The notes under the pieces are model-generated. The model saw only the letters and a list, made by a program, of their open reading frames with translations, was not told where the DNA came from and ran no database searches. The position numbers were made by a program, and so were the translations under genes. A stretch of DNA of 64,000 bases from Bacteroidaceae bacterium (lineage in GTDB: Bacteria; Bacteroidota; Bacteroidia; Bacteroidales; Bacteroidaceae): contig JAFXEF010000043.1 in NCBI GenBank assembly GCA_017520935.1, forward strand, positions 1 to 64,000, given 5' to 3'. This document shows, in pieces, positions 37,167-47,656 of the stretch. Numbering within the stretch: position 1 is the first letter of the stretch; each line of letters starts with the position of its first letter.

Positions 37167-40100
37167 ATGAAGAAAATCTTGACTTCAGTTGTGCTCTTCG
37201 CAGCAGGACTCTTCGCAGCAAGCGCACAGCAAACGCAGCTTACAACAGGTGACACCTTCACCTACACCAACGCTGACGGTGTAGAGAAGACGTACAAGAT
37301 TGTAGGCGAGAATTTGATTACAAACCCCTCCTTTGACAACGGTACCGAAGGATGGGTGGGAGGTAATGGCGGCACACTCACCAACACTGAAGTAAACTAC
37401 AGCGGTGGCGTTGACGATGGCGCATACATCCGCCCTACAGAGAGCGCAGGTAAGGGCGACAATAAATCTATCGGTACCGCATGGGATGTAGAGGTAGGCA
37501 AGACCTATGTGTTCAGTTTCTTTATGAAGAACCATTCAAACACCGCTGCAGAAAACCCCGCAGGTGATGGCTACATCAAGGCCTCAATGAGTAACACTCA
37601 TCGTGAAGAGACAGAGGTACTCCAGCCACTGCCCCACGTAGACGCTGATTTGGCATGGACACAAAACACATACGTAGTGACAGCAAAGTATACCTGCCTC
37701 TCGTTCTGTGCCCGTTGGTTGGGTGGTGCCAAAGGTTTTGACGCTTTCATCCTCGCCGAGGTTGAGGAGGCAGCCGACACCAAGGAGTTGGAATCCCTAC
37801 TCAGTGAGTGTGCTGAATGGCTCGACCATTTCGGAGACGAAGCTAAAGGATTGGATGCCATCAACAGCCTGATGGACGAAGCCGAGACGCTTATCGAAGG
37901 TGGAGAGTTCACCGCCGCCGACCTCAACAACATGGTAGCAACATTGAAAGAGGGGCTACTCGACTTCCGCATGGCAAATGCCAACGAGGACAACACTGTA
38001 GACGTGACATCCCGCTATATCAACAATACCAAGTTTGACAACAGCTGGACAGGATGGGAAGTTGTAGGCGCAGCCGTAAATAACGGTATGAACATCCGCA
38101 ACTTTGCCTATTTTGAGGAAAGCTTGAACCCCGTAGCGGAGATTAACGGGCAGCCCAGTTCTGAGGTTTCTATCAGCCAAACCGTACATGGTCTTCCCTT
38201 GGGTTATTACCGCTTCATCGTAGAGGCTGTAATGTCACACTCAATCGACCTCACCTTGCCCGAAGAAGAGAGAGGTCAGTCTGGCGCTGTTATCTTCTGT
38301 AATGGTTCAGAACTTGACATGGTAACAAAGGAACAGACCGCAGGTGGTGCAGCACACGATGCTTCATACCCCGAGACTTTCACCATTGAAGGTATCGTTT
38401 CAAGCGACTCCATGGTCGTAGGTTTCAAGGGGCTCCCCGGCACCAACTTTACCTACGTAGCTATTGACAACGTAAGACTCGAGTACGCAGGATTCAATGC
38501 CGGTATCTACATCGACGGTTTGGTAAACGAAGCTCTCGAGTGGATCAACGACAACAGCGACTTCCTGCTCCCCGGCATCGCCTACAACCTGGAGGTAGAG
38601 GCATACGCTGCCAGCGACGTCATCGGCGAAGATGAGGCCATCATGAATGCCGCCTACATCCACCTCGACTCTGTATTCACCGCTGCCAAGCAGTCTGTAA
38701 AGTTGGTTGAGCAGCTCAACAAGGACTACGAGGAGTTTGTTAACTTCGCAGAGGAGACCCAGTATAAGGGCTACGATGAGGCCGTTGCATTCATCGAGGA
38801 GCTGGCCGCATTCCTTGAGTTTGAGGATGAGAACGCCGGTTACGCAGAGCTCAACGCCATGATTGCCAAGTTGGAGCAGGCTATCAACGACTACCGCATG
38901 AGCCAGGACGCCAGCAAGGACACTCCCGCCGACTACACCTTCCTGCTCCCCAACGCCAACTTCGAAGCACAGGGCAACTGGGTATGGAATGTAACTCACA
39001 GCGGTGGTGGCACCGACTGCTGGATCGGCAACTGCCGTCCTACCATGGAGGGTGGCGAAGAACGTCGCGGTGTAAACCTCTGGGGTAACCACCTCACCTC
39101 ACTCGACCTCCATCAGGAGCTCACAGGTCTACCCAACGGCCTCTACGGTATCAGCGCCGAGATGATTACTCAGACGGGCTATGCTACCGACCAGCACCTC
39201 TATGTGACAGGTATCAACACCTCGGTATCTCCCAACCTCGAAGTGGAAGGATGGGACGCCTATGAGTGGACCACGCTCCAGACCGGCTACGTAGTGGTTA
39301 TCGACGGCACACTCACCATCGGTGCCACATCAAGCACCTTCGGCGAAAACCCCGAAGGCTGGTTCCAGGCCACCAACTTCAAGCTCCAGTACTACGGAAA
39401 GGCCAGCGACGAAGACCTCCAGGTAGCTTACGAGGCTACCCTCGCCGAGGCTCAGGCACTCGTCCCCACCCTGCTCAAGGGCGACGCTGCCGTACTGCAG
39501 GCCAAGATTGACGCTGCCATCGCACTGAGCGCCACTTCATACGGCGAGGCTGCCGCACTCCTCGTTGAGCCCATCACCGCAGCCAAGACAGCTGCCCAGA
39601 CCTACAACACCTACAAGACCGGTGCTTACCAGACAGCCGTAGACAACAATGAGAGCTTCGGCATAGCAGATGCACAAGACGTGCTTGGCGCAGCCATCGC
39701 ATTTGCCGATGCTATCACCAACGCCGACACCACTACCACAGCTGCCCTCGCAGCCATCACGGAGAAGCTCAACGCCTACAGCGACTACGCTACCTACCTC
39801 GAGGAGGTAGGCTACATGGTTACCGACAGAAGCTATGCAGCAAGCAACGCCAACGACGTGAAGGCCACCATCGCTGCCCAGAAGGCCGACCTCGCCGCCA
39901 AGTTCCAGAGCAAGGCCAACGTGGAAGACCTCAAGGCGAAGCTCCAGAACGTAGTAAGCTACATGGAGAAGAGCGCATACCTCCACGCCAAGGCAGGCGA
40001 TGACGTTACCGGCCTCATCGTGAACCCCACCTTCGACACCGATGCTGCAGGCTGGTTGGTAAACAAGGGCACAGGCAACACCGAAACCAACGCCAGCCAA

Positions 40101-40790
40101 CACTGGGGAGCCGATGCCGCAAACCGCTACATGGACTCTTACAACGGCACCAAGAAGGCACTCAACTTCCACGGCTCACAGGTGCTCAGCAACATTCCTA
40201 ACGGCGCATACACCGTGAAGGTGGCTACCCGTGCCGACTCTATCGGTGCCTACATCTTCGCTCTCGGCGAGGCCATCACCGACACCTTGGTGAACGACTC
40301 TACCGTAATGAAGCAGGTAGCAGCCAGTGCCAACACCAAGTGGCAGGAGATTGAGTTCCACGCCGACAGCCTCGGTGGCATCTGGCAGGCTGAGGACGAC
40401 AAGTACATGGCCGGTGAGACCTTCGACGAGACTATCCACAACGCAAGGAACGGTATAGGTTACGGTTGGACATGGGCAACCATCGACGACATCGTAGTTA
40501 CCAACCACGAGATGGTAATCGGTGTCACCACCGACTCGCTCCTCACCGGTAAGGTATTCGAAGGCAAGTGGTTCTCAGTTGACGACTGGTCACTCACCCT
40601 CAAGGCCGTAGGCGACAACAGCAACTGGACCATCGAGAGCGGTATCGACAACGTAGCTGCCGTAGCCACCAAGACCGTATACTACGCTATCGACGGACGC
40701 CAGATTGCCCTCCCCGGCAAGGGTGTCAACATCGTGAAGACCGTTTACAGCGATGGCCGCATCGAAGTGAAGAAGGTATTCGTGAAGTAA
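37167..40790 (+). CDS. Secreted multi-module surface protein, probably carbohydrate-binding
   Basis: 1207 residues, signal peptide about 1-20 (ends FAASAQ). Four jelly-roll-type modules, each beginning with an NPSFD/NANFE-type phrase: about 49-195 (ITNPSFDNGTEGW), 285-440 (ending DNVRLEYAG), 592-750 (NANFEAQGNW, ending FKLQYYG) and 950-1145 (VNPTFDTDAAGW). Between them lie helical spacers rich in Ala and Glu, most clearly 750-930, resembling FIVAR-type bundles. The end VYYAIDGRQI...GRIEVKKVFVK is sorting-like. No catalytic motif was seen, so a binding or spacer role at the cell surface is more likely than an enzyme. It has its own leader and a strong terminator, hence a single-gene transcript. 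Confidence 0.75.
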   Translation: MKKILTSVVLFAAGLFAASAQQTQLTTGDTFTYTNADGVEKTYKIVGENLITNPSFDNGTEGWVGGNGGTLTNTEVNYSGGVDDGAYIRPTESAGKGDNKSIGTAWDVEVGKTYVFSFFMKNHSNTAAENPAGDGYIKASMSNTHREETEVLQPLPHVDADLAWTQNTYVVTAKYTCLSFCARWLGGAKGFDAFILAEVEEAADTKELESLLSECAEWLDHFGDEAKGLDAINSLMDEAETLIEGGEFTAADLNNMVATLKEGLLDFRMANANEDNTVDVTSRYINNTKFDNSWTGWEVVGAAVNNGMNIRNFAYFEESLNPVAEINGQPSSEVSISQTVHGLPLGYYRFIVEAVMSHSIDLTLPEEERGQSGAVIFCNGSELDMVTKEQTAGGAAHDASYPETFTIEGIVSSDSMVVGFKGLPGTNFTYVAIDNVRLEYAGFNAGIYIDGLVNEALEWINDNSDFLLPGIAYNLEVEAYAASDVIGEDEAIMNAAYIHLDSVFTAAKQSVKLVEQLNKDYEEFVNFAEETQYKGYDEAVAFIEELAAFLEFEDENAGYAELNAMIAKLEQAINDYRMSQDASKDTPADYTFLLPNANFEAQGNWVWNVTHSGGGTDCWIGNCRPTMEGGEERRGVNLWGNHLTSLDLHQELTGLPNGLYGISAEMITQTGYATDQHLYVTGINTSVSPNLEVEGWDAYEWTTLQTGYVVVIDGTLTIGATSSTFGENPEGWFQATNFKLQYYGKASDEDLQVAYEATLAEAQALVPTLLKGDAAVLQAKIDAAIALSATSYGEAAALLVEPITAAKTAAQTYNTYKTGAYQTAVDNNESFGIADAQDVLGAAIAFADAITNADTTTTAALAAITEKLNAYSDYATYLEEVGYMVTDRSYAASNANDVKATIAAQKADLAAKFQSKANVEDLKAKLQNVVSYMEKSAYLHAKAGDDVTGLIVNPTFDTDAAGWLVNKGTGNTETNASQHWGADAANRYMDSYNGTKKALNFHGSQVLSNIPNGAYTVKVATRADSIGAYIFALGEAITDTLVNDSTVMKQVAASANTKWQEIEFHADSLGGIWQAEDDKYMAGETFDETIHNARNGIGYGWTWATIDDIVVTNHEMVIGVTTDSLLTGKVFEGKWFSVDDWSLTLKAVGDNSNWTIESGIDNVAAVATKTVYYAIDGRQIALPGKGVNIVKTVYSDGRIEVKKVFVK

Positions 40791-40849
40791 CCAAACCACT
40801 CGTATCAGACATCTGTGAAGCTATCACACAAGTCTGATTCATAACACCG

Positions 40850-40881
40850 AGCGGGGCTGCACCAGGCAGCCCCGCTTTTTT
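40850..40881 (+). terminator. Strong intrinsic terminator
   Basis: AGCGGGGCTGC (40850-40860), loop ACCAG, GCAGCCCCGCT (40866-40876), then a T-run to 40881: an 11-bp perfect G+C-rich stem. A second weaker hairpin ATCAGAC/GTCTGAT lies just upstream (40803-40838). It ends the 1207-residue gene. Confidence 0.95.
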
Positions 40882-40894
40882 CATTACCGTTTCT

Positions 40895-40925
40895 TTTGCC
40901 AATCAAAGAAATATCCTTACATTTG
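40895..40925 (+). promoter_or_regulatory. Promoter of the 1478-residue glycosidase gene
   Basis: TTTG (40895-40898) and TACATTTG (40918-40925) are exactly 19 bp apart, the best promoter match in the window. It lies 14 bases past the preceding terminator and 58 before the ATG. Confidence 0.8.
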
Positions 40926-40983
40926 CAGGAAATATCTATAAATAGATTAGTAGGAAAAAACACACCTCATAAAAGATATAGCC

Positions 40984-43900
40984 ATGAACAAAATCATCAA
41001 GCCGCTGTTACTGACAGTTCTTGCAACTCTCACACTGCATGGGCTCACCGCTCAGCAACTTCCTTACAAGGCTACTCTCGAGCATACTCTACTCCCTGCA
41101 CAGGCCATTACCACTGCAGGAGATATAACTCCTACAACAACCTTCACGCCTATCGGTGACTTCACCCTTGACCTCGGCCTGCTCATGCGCCCCAGCCACA
41201 AGGGAACACTACATCTCACTGCTGCTAACGGAGCCTACTTGGGGTTCAATGCCGATATCACCTCTGACAACATCGTCTTTCACACAGAGAACGTTGACTC
41301 TGAGGGAAAACCTACTGTCTATCCCCTAAACAACGACAACAAGGAGCATACCTACCGTATGGTGTTGCAAGGCGAAAAGATACACTTTTATGCCGGCACC
41401 ACCCTACTGGGCACACACGCGGCCGATAGATTTGACCGCATGATGACGGATCCCTTCACCAGTCCTGACGACAAGGAGTCTCAAACCGGCATCTATGATA
41501 AGCGTAACCTCATCCGCAACCCAGGTTTCGAGACCGAAGACGTAGTGCTCAAGAACGATGCCAGCGACTACCGCTTCTGGCCTGCCGAATGGGAGATCAC
41601 CAATGCCAACGCTAAGGATAAACAACAGACGGGAGTGCGCTGCAACAAGGACAATGCCATCTATGCCAATGGCCGCGAAGGCAGTTCGGCACTGATGTTC
41701 CGCCAAGACGGAGCGGGAGGCTTCACCACAGCAGCAGGCAGCTACATCTACCAACAGCTGGCTACGCCATTGAAAGCCGGACGCCGCTACAAACTCTCGT
41801 TCCAAGCGCTCAGCCATACCAACGACTTGGGAAAGACCTACGCCGTAGCCGTAGGCTCAGCACGCGGCACATGGGACAACCTGTATACCACCTGGACAGC
41901 CCCATCGGCCAAACAGACCATCCAGGAATATGAGTATGAATTTATCGCTACCGAGCAAAATGCCACCTACATAGCCTTCGTATGCTATGGCGGTAGCGGT
42001 ATCGTACACCTCGACCGCATCACCCTCGTTGAGGAAGAGGGCAGATATAACACCTTCCATCTATACACCAGCGCAACCAACGGGGCCATCGACCTCGACA
42101 TAACCGACGCAAGCTACAGTAAGGGAGCCTTCTCACCTATCCGACACATCAGCAACACATTGTATGATGGAGGAGAATATTACCTCTACAACACTTACTA
42201 TAGTCGCTTGCTCGGCTTGAACAACAGCGACATACCAGCCCTCGGAACCGCTGATGGTGCAGCAAACAATGTCGCCTACACCTGGTGTGCCGAACAAAGC
42301 GAAAAACAGGGATACTACCGACTGCGTCACAAGACTACCGGTAAATACCTCGCAGCCAGCACAGCCAACACATGGAGTATGACACTCAACGCAAGCAAAG
42401 CCACCAACAACACCGATCTATGGGCTATCACCGAAGGTACTGCAGGAACCATCACCTCACTCTATAGCGGCAAACTGTTGGGTACCGACAGCGGGCAAGA
42501 AGCCAATGAGCATATCGGTGTATATTACGACAAACCTCAGAGCGAACGCACCGTATGGCAACTCGTAGAGGCGCAGTTCGCATTAGACGAAAGCCGCCTG
42601 GCCCTCTACCTCAGCGAGCTCCAGGAAGCTATTGATTTAGGGAAGCAGATCGCAAGCAGCGGCATCTACGGAATAGCAGCCAGCGCCAATCTGCAGACCA
42701 CCATCGAAAAGGCACAGACACTGGCGAACACAGCTACCATTGACGACATCACACTCATCGTAGCCACTATAGCAGAGATTGGAGCAGCCATAGACGAATG
42801 CAAAGAGAGTTCGTCCGAAGACAATGGCACCATCAGTATATGGGCTACCTATGACAACAATGGGGTGAATTTGGGAAGCAGTCATACGCTCAGCCTTGAT
42901 AGTGTGACATTTGCCAATGACGCTACCGCATACATTCTCATTCGCAACAAAGAAAAGCAGGGAGCGTTAGTAGGCATCAACCGTACAAGCATCAGCATAG
43001 GCGGACAGACGATTGCTACCCTACCGGCCAACAACAAAAAGAATAGCTACCTCTTCTCTACCGACAATGGCACACTCCATATCTACCACAATGGAAAGCT
43101 GGCAGGAAGCGCTCCAACCTACACAGTTCCCTCGCTTACCACTGGAGAAGAAAAGACGGAATTCACAGGACTGGCTACCCAGCATCTGAGCAGCTACATC
43201 GCCGAGATTATCAGTCCCGACAGAGCCCTTACCCCGGGAGAGTATGATGGCAATAAATACAACAAGGTAAAACGTCAGATAGCCCTCGCATATCATTGTG
43301 ACCTCACGCTTGACAAACCTGCCGACTATTTCCTACTCAACGGAGCCAGTACTTTGGAAGAGGCCAAACTACACATTGCCAGCGAGAGCAGTTGGGTAAT
43401 ATTACCGCATACACGCCCATCTGCAAGCATCTCAAGTTTGACAAACATTGCTACCATCAATGGAGAAGCGCCCCAATCGGGGAAAAACTACCGTGCAGCC
43501 ATTTACCTTGACGGCACAGCTATCATCCCCTACCCTGCCGACATACAGCCATTTACCTTATACAGCGGCGAGCTGTACAGTGGTGAAGCCACCAGTTACC
43601 CTGCAGGAAAGCACAATGCCCTTGGCGACAAGGCCAACACGATACAAAGCTTTATCCTAAAACGCGGATATATGGCCACTCTTGCCGCTAATGCCGACGG
43701 TAGCGGATACAGCCGCGTCTTCGTGGCCGACCACGAAGATCTCATGGTACCCGTAGCGCCCGAAGCACTCAACCGCCGCGTATCAAGCATTATCGTAAAG
43801 CCTTGGCAATATGTTTCAAAGAAAGGTTGGGGAAGCACCGCCGGCAACAGCACCATTAACAAGCATACAGAAACCATACGTGCAAACTGGTTCTACACCT

Positions 43901-45420
43901 GGAGTGCCGACCGCAACAATACCACCGACTTGGAGTACGTCCCCATCAAACAACACATCTGGTGGCCGGGATGGGCACAGATCAATGCTTTGCAGAACTG
44001 TACCCATGTCTTGGGATACAACGAACCCGAGCACTCCGAGCAACACGGCTCAGCACAATGCTCATGCGGCGGAGCCATCAATGAGTGGAGTGCCTTTACC
44101 CACCACACGGAATTCTTCGAGAGCGGCATGCGCATAGGTTCGCCCTCACCGACCGATGCAGGATGGCTCAAGAACTATGTACAATATTGCCACAACTATG
44201 CCTACCGCTGCGACTTCGTAGTCACACATGCCTATTGGAAAGAGGACATAGCCACATGGAAGAAACGCCTTGAAGACATACATAACGCCACAGGTCGTCC
44301 TATTTGGATTACCGAGATGGAGAATGGTGCCTCATGGGACAATCCCAGCGAAAGCAATGTCAATGATGCAGCCAAGAAGTATCAGCAAATCTTTGATCTC
44401 CTTGAAAGTCTCGACTACGTAGAACGCTACGTACCCTACAATAACGACCTTTGGTACAATAAGATGATATACGATGATGGATGGCCCACTCCCGCAGGCT
44501 TTATCTTCCGCGACTATCCCTCATCCTTTGCCTATAAAGCCGAGGAGCAGTATATCCCAGACTGGTGGAAGCCTTCACTACAAGCAATTACAATGGAGGC
44601 CAGCTACGACAAGAACAAGCTCAACTTCTCCATCAACAATCCGAACTGTGATGTCACCGATATGCTCACAATAGAATATAGCTACGATGGAACGATTTGG
44701 AAGACTCTTTATGAAGAGAGCGCCCGCTGGAAGTTCGACAACACAGACTATAACATCACCATTGATGCTACCGCATTCAAGAATGCCCCTGTACGTTTCC
44801 GGCTGCATATCACCACCCTCATTGGAGGTGAAAAATACAGCGAAGAACTAATCCCTGAAGTAGAAGTTACCATGTCTATTTCCGATGCTAAATATGCAAC
44901 CTTTATTGCTCCTTTCGACATAGACATCCCTGCTGGTGTAAAAGCAAGTAAGATTGTTGGCGTTGATGGTAACGTGCTCATCGAGGAGCCCATAGAAAAT
45001 TCCATTCCGGCCAATACTCCTGTCATTCTTTATAGCGAGAATATTGTAAACGAGACTTTCTGGGGCCAAAGCTTAGCTACTGCCAACAGTTACACAGCAG
45101 GCTACCTCACAGGTGTGTATACCCCAACCGAGGTGGCTACCGGCAACTATGTTCTACTAAGGAAGAAGGACACAGGACACATTGGTTTCTACCTTGTAAA
45201 TGAAACACTGCCTACGATCAAAGCTAACACCTGCTACCTTACTGTCCCAGCCAGTGATGCAACCATGTATAGCTTCAGCCGCGATAAAGATGCTACTTCA
45301 ATCAACCATAATCCATCAGCAGATGACAACCTGCCCATCTATGATCTTGCTGGCCGTAGAGTAGAAAAGATTGATAAAGGAATCTATATCATAAACAACA
45401 AAATAACAATTAGGAAATAA
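40984..45420 (+). CDS. Secreted multi-module GH128-like glycosidase
   Basis: 1478 residues, signal peptide about 1-22 (ends GLTAQ). Modules: LamG-like 24-165; jelly roll 176-350 (IRNPGFETED); ricin-type trefoil-like 390-525 (YRLRHKTTGKYLAAS); helical 527-610; second LamG-like 620-760; the module shared with the 928-residue protein 770-945 (SFILKRGYMATLA, SRVFVADHEDL); GH128/Asl1-type barrel 960-1190 with probable acid Glu1014 in GYNEPEHS and nucleophile Glu1111 in RPIWITEMENGASW; FN3-like; a beta domain from about 1297 (YATFIAPFDIDIPAG); sorting-like end LPIYDLAGRRV...GIYIINNK. Spacing between the two glutamates (97) is close to that of the paralogue (88). Glucan or related glycan is the likely substrate. 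Confidence 0.8.
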   Translation: MNKIIKPLLLTVLATLTLHGLTAQQLPYKATLEHTLLPAQAITTAGDITPTTTFTPIGDFTLDLGLLMRPSHKGTLHLTAANGAYLGFNADITSDNIVFHTENVDSEGKPTVYPLNNDNKEHTYRMVLQGEKIHFYAGTTLLGTHAADRFDRMMTDPFTSPDDKESQTGIYDKRNLIRNPGFETEDVVLKNDASDYRFWPAEWEITNANAKDKQQTGVRCNKDNAIYANGREGSSALMFRQDGAGGFTTAAGSYIYQQLATPLKAGRRYKLSFQALSHTNDLGKTYAVAVGSARGTWDNLYTTWTAPSAKQTIQEYEYEFIATEQNATYIAFVCYGGSGIVHLDRITLVEEEGRYNTFHLYTSATNGAIDLDITDASYSKGAFSPIRHISNTLYDGGEYYLYNTYYSRLLGLNNSDIPALGTADGAANNVAYTWCAEQSEKQGYYRLRHKTTGKYLAASTANTWSMTLNASKATNNTDLWAITEGTAGTITSLYSGKLLGTDSGQEANEHIGVYYDKPQSERTVWQLVEAQFALDESRLALYLSELQEAIDLGKQIASSGIYGIAASANLQTTIEKAQTLANTATIDDITLIVATIAEIGAAIDECKESSSEDNGTISIWATYDNNGVNLGSSHTLSLDSVTFANDATAYILIRNKEKQGALVGINRTSISIGGQTIATLPANNKKNSYLFSTDNGTLHIYHNGKLAGSAPTYTVPSLTTGEEKTEFTGLATQHLSSYIAEIISPDRALTPGEYDGNKYNKVKRQIALAYHCDLTLDKPADYFLLNGASTLEEAKLHIASESSWVILPHTRPSASISSLTNIATINGEAPQSGKNYRAAIYLDGTAIIPYPADIQPFTLYSGELYSGEATSYPAGKHNALGDKANTIQSFILKRGYMATLAANADGSGYSRVFVADHEDLMVPVAPEALNRRVSSIIVKPWQYVSKKGWGSTAGNSTINKHTETIRANWFYTWSADRNNTTDLEYVPIKQHIWWPGWAQINALQNCTHVLGYNEPEHSEQHGSAQCSCGGAINEWSAFTHHTEFFESGMRIGSPSPTDAGWLKNYVQYCHNYAYRCDFVVTHAYWKEDIATWKKRLEDIHNATGRPIWITEMENGASWDNPSESNVNDAAKKYQQIFDLLESLDYVERYVPYNNDLWYNKMIYDDGWPTPAGFIFRDYPSSFAYKAEEQYIPDWWKPSLQAITMEASYDKNKLNFSINNPNCDVTDMLTIEYSYDGTIWKTLYEESARWKFDNTDYNITIDATAFKNAPVRFRLHITTLIGGEKYSEELIPEVEVTMSISDAKYATFIAPFDIDIPAGVKASKIVGVDGNVLIEEPIENSIPANTPVILYSENIVNETFWGQSLATANSYTAGYLTGVYTPTEVATGNYVLLRKKDTGHIGFYLVNETLPTIKANTCYLTVPASDATMYSFSRDKDATSINHNPSADDNLPIYDLAGRRVEKIDKGIYIINNKITIRK

Positions 45421-45468
45421 TTATCAAATAGAACAGAAACTCATAATTATAAATTAAAAACACTGATT

Positions 45469-45672
45469 ATGAAGGAAATATATAACAAGCCGCAAATGGA
45501 ACTCATTTTAATTCAAACGGAGTTGCCCTTGGCCTTGAGCAGAACTGACGAAGAATACTACGAAGAAGGTGACGAGACCCTATCACGTCGTCGCCGTGGG
45601 GTATGGGGAGATCTATGGGGAGATCTTTATGCACTCCCCCCTGAAAACAACTCTACAACATGGGGAAGATGA
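45469..45672 (+). CDS. 67-residue acidic/Arg-rich small protein, unknown
   Basis: Starts MKEIYNKPQMELILIQ and ends in a stop after EEGDETLSRRRRGVWGDLWGDLYALPP. It has no signal peptide or membrane segment. Layout: a KP-x-E start, a hydrophobic stretch, an acidic cluster, then a run of Arg and Trp. From memory, short Bacteroidales proteins with a KPxxE start are often found near secretion or uptake genes, without known function. The GGGGAGATCT-containing 12-mer is duplicated (45603-45614, 45615-45626) and makes the WGDLWGDL repeat. A-rich bases precede the ATG; it is 48 bases past the glycosidase stop and may be co-transcribed. It could be a leader peptide or a small secreted factor; a real gene is likely but not certain. 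Confidence 0.55.
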   Translation: MKEIYNKPQMELILIQTELPLALSRTDEEYYEEGDETLSRRRRGVWGDLWGDLYALPPENNSTTWGR

Positions 45673-45754
45673 TAAGCAGCACTAAAGCTGCACAAACATT
45701 AATGATTTGTATATGAACAATCTCTAAATCATTAGTAACAACAGACATCGTACA

Positions 45755-47635
45755 ATGAAAAAAAAACCTCAAGCAAAAGCCAACTTTCAATTGAACTCTA
45801 CGGCATCCGTAAATGAGAGCAAGTTAAAACGTCTCCCTCTCATTGCAGGATTGGCATTCGGAACTATCACATGGCTACTGCTCAACCTCTTTGAACACGA
45901 GTTCCTCTTCCGAGTGCAGGAGCTTTCGCTATGGCTGCCCACCAAAATCTACTTCGACGAACGCATGATGGAGCCGGGCGGAATGATGAGCTATATAGCC
46001 TGCTTCCTCACCCAGTTCTTCTACTACCCTTGGCTGGGTTCGCTCCTCTATGTGGCCCTGCTATTGGCTGTGCAGTGGCTCACACAAAAAGTATTCAGTA
46101 TCCCTAAGCGCTGGACCCTGCTGAGCCTGCTGCCCAGCGTGCTTATCCTGTGCTGCTCCATGGAGGCCGGCTACTGGATATTCCAGATAAAGACCCAGGG
46201 CTACTTCTACTCCATGCTGGTAGGGTTCCTTTTCACCCTGTCGGCCATACGCCTATACCAGGTATCGAAGAGCTGGTGGCGCTACCTTGTAGTAGTGGCC
46301 ATAGCGGCTGCGGGGTATCCTCTGTTCGGCTTCTACGCCTTGCTGGCCCTGCTCACCATCGTGGCGATGAGCCTCACCGCCAAGGAGCGTAACATCGGCA
46401 TCGCCCTGCTGTGCATTGCCATCGGTATAGCTACACCTATATTATACTACAGCGTGTATGAGCAGACCCGCTTTGCCCGTATGTTCACGGCAGGTATGCC
46501 CGCCTTCCAGTTTGCCATGCGCGACCTCCGCACCTGGATTCCCTACATCCTGCTCTACCTGTTCCCGCTCGTCATCCCCTTCATCCGCTTCAACAGCTCC
46601 CCCGCCCACACACAACCCAAGAGTCGGTTTGTGCTGACACAGGCCGTCGGCATTGTTGTCACCGCTTTCGTGGTGCAGCTGTTCTGGTTCCGCGACCCCA
46701 ACTTCCGTGCCGAGATCAAGATGAATCACCACATGGAACGCTTAGAGTGGCGCAAGGTGCTCGACATAGCCAAGTCGCAAGAGCAGACCCCCACCCGACT
46801 GATGGTACTAAACCGTAATCTTGCCCTGCTCAAGTTAGGCAAGGCAGGCGACGAGATGTTCCACTACCTTGACGGTGGCGAAGCACCCAAATCGCCCTTC
46901 GAGATACGCCTGATGCAGGTAGGCGGCAAGATGCTCTACTACCACTACGCACGTATGAACTTCTGCTACCGCTGGTGCCTGGAAGATGCCGTGGAGTATG
47001 GCTGGAAGGTCGACTACATCAAATATATGGTGAAAGCCTCTATCATCTCGGGCGAATATCCCCTCGCACAAAAGTACATCAACACCCTGAAGAAAACCAT
47101 CTTCTATAAGAAATGGGCCGAGAAGTACGAGAAGATGATCGAAAACCCCGAACTGATAGCCAAGGACCGCGAATTTGCCGGCATACTGCCCCTATACCAG
47201 TTTGAGGACCAGTTGGATGGCGACAACACGTTGGTAGAAATCTACCTGCTCAATTACTTCGCCCACACCTACAGCGATCTCAACACCCCGATGTTTGACG
47301 AAGCGGCCCTTATGTGCGCATTGACACTCAAGGACATACAGACCTTCTGGAACTGTTTCTTCCGTTACGCCAACAGCCACAAGACCAACCGCATGCCTAC
47401 ACACTACCAGGAGGCCGCCCTGCTCTATGGCAACTTAGAGAAGAATGTGGACATCAGCAAGATGCCCTTCGACAAATCGGTGAAGATGCGCTTCCAGGAC
47501 TTCATGCGTTTCGCACAGAAACACGCCGTACAGAATGTAGAGCGTGACCCCGAAGCAAAAAAACTCTTCTACGACCGCTTCGGAGACACCTTCTGGTATT
47601 TCTATTTCTTCATTCGAGACGTGAAATCATATTAA
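45755..47635 (+). CDS. DUF6057-like integral membrane protein
   Basis: 626 residues. The N-terminal half (about 28-310) has roughly eight to ten membrane helices with charged breaks; the C-terminal half (about 330-626) is soluble, helical and rich in Tyr/Trp, with a TPR-like look (LMVLNRNLALLKLGKAGDEMF, YPLAQKYINTLKK). It resembles what I recall as DUF6057, a Bacteroidetes family of unknown function. No transporter or glycosyltransferase motif was seen. The next gene, the CxxCH propeller lipoprotein, follows after 21 bases, so the two probably work together in the envelope. Confidence 0.7.
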   Translation: MKKKPQAKANFQLNSTASVNESKLKRLPLIAGLAFGTITWLLLNLFEHEFLFRVQELSLWLPTKIYFDERMMEPGGMMSYIACFLTQFFYYPWLGSLLYVALLLAVQWLTQKVFSIPKRWTLLSLLPSVLILCCSMEAGYWIFQIKTQGYFYSMLVGFLFTLSAIRLYQVSKSWWRYLVVVAIAAAGYPLFGFYALLALLTIVAMSLTAKERNIGIALLCIAIGIATPILYYSVYEQTRFARMFTAGMPAFQFAMRDLRTWIPYILLYLFPLVIPFIRFNSSPAHTQPKSRFVLTQAVGIVVTAFVVQLFWFRDPNFRAEIKMNHHMERLEWRKVLDIAKSQEQTPTRLMVLNRNLALLKLGKAGDEMFHYLDGGEAPKSPFEIRLMQVGGKMLYYHYARMNFCYRWCLEDAVEYGWKVDYIKYMVKASIISGEYPLAQKYINTLKKTIFYKKWAEKYEKMIENPELIAKDREFAGILPLYQFEDQLDGDNTLVEIYLLNYFAHTYSDLNTPMFDEAALMCALTLKDIQTFWNCFFRYANSHKTNRMPTHYQEAALLYGNLEKNVDISKMPFDKSVKMRFQDFMRFAQKHAVQNVERDPEAKKLFYDRFGDTFWYFYFFIRDVKSY

Positions 47636-47656
47636 TCCCAAACAGCAAAAAGCACT

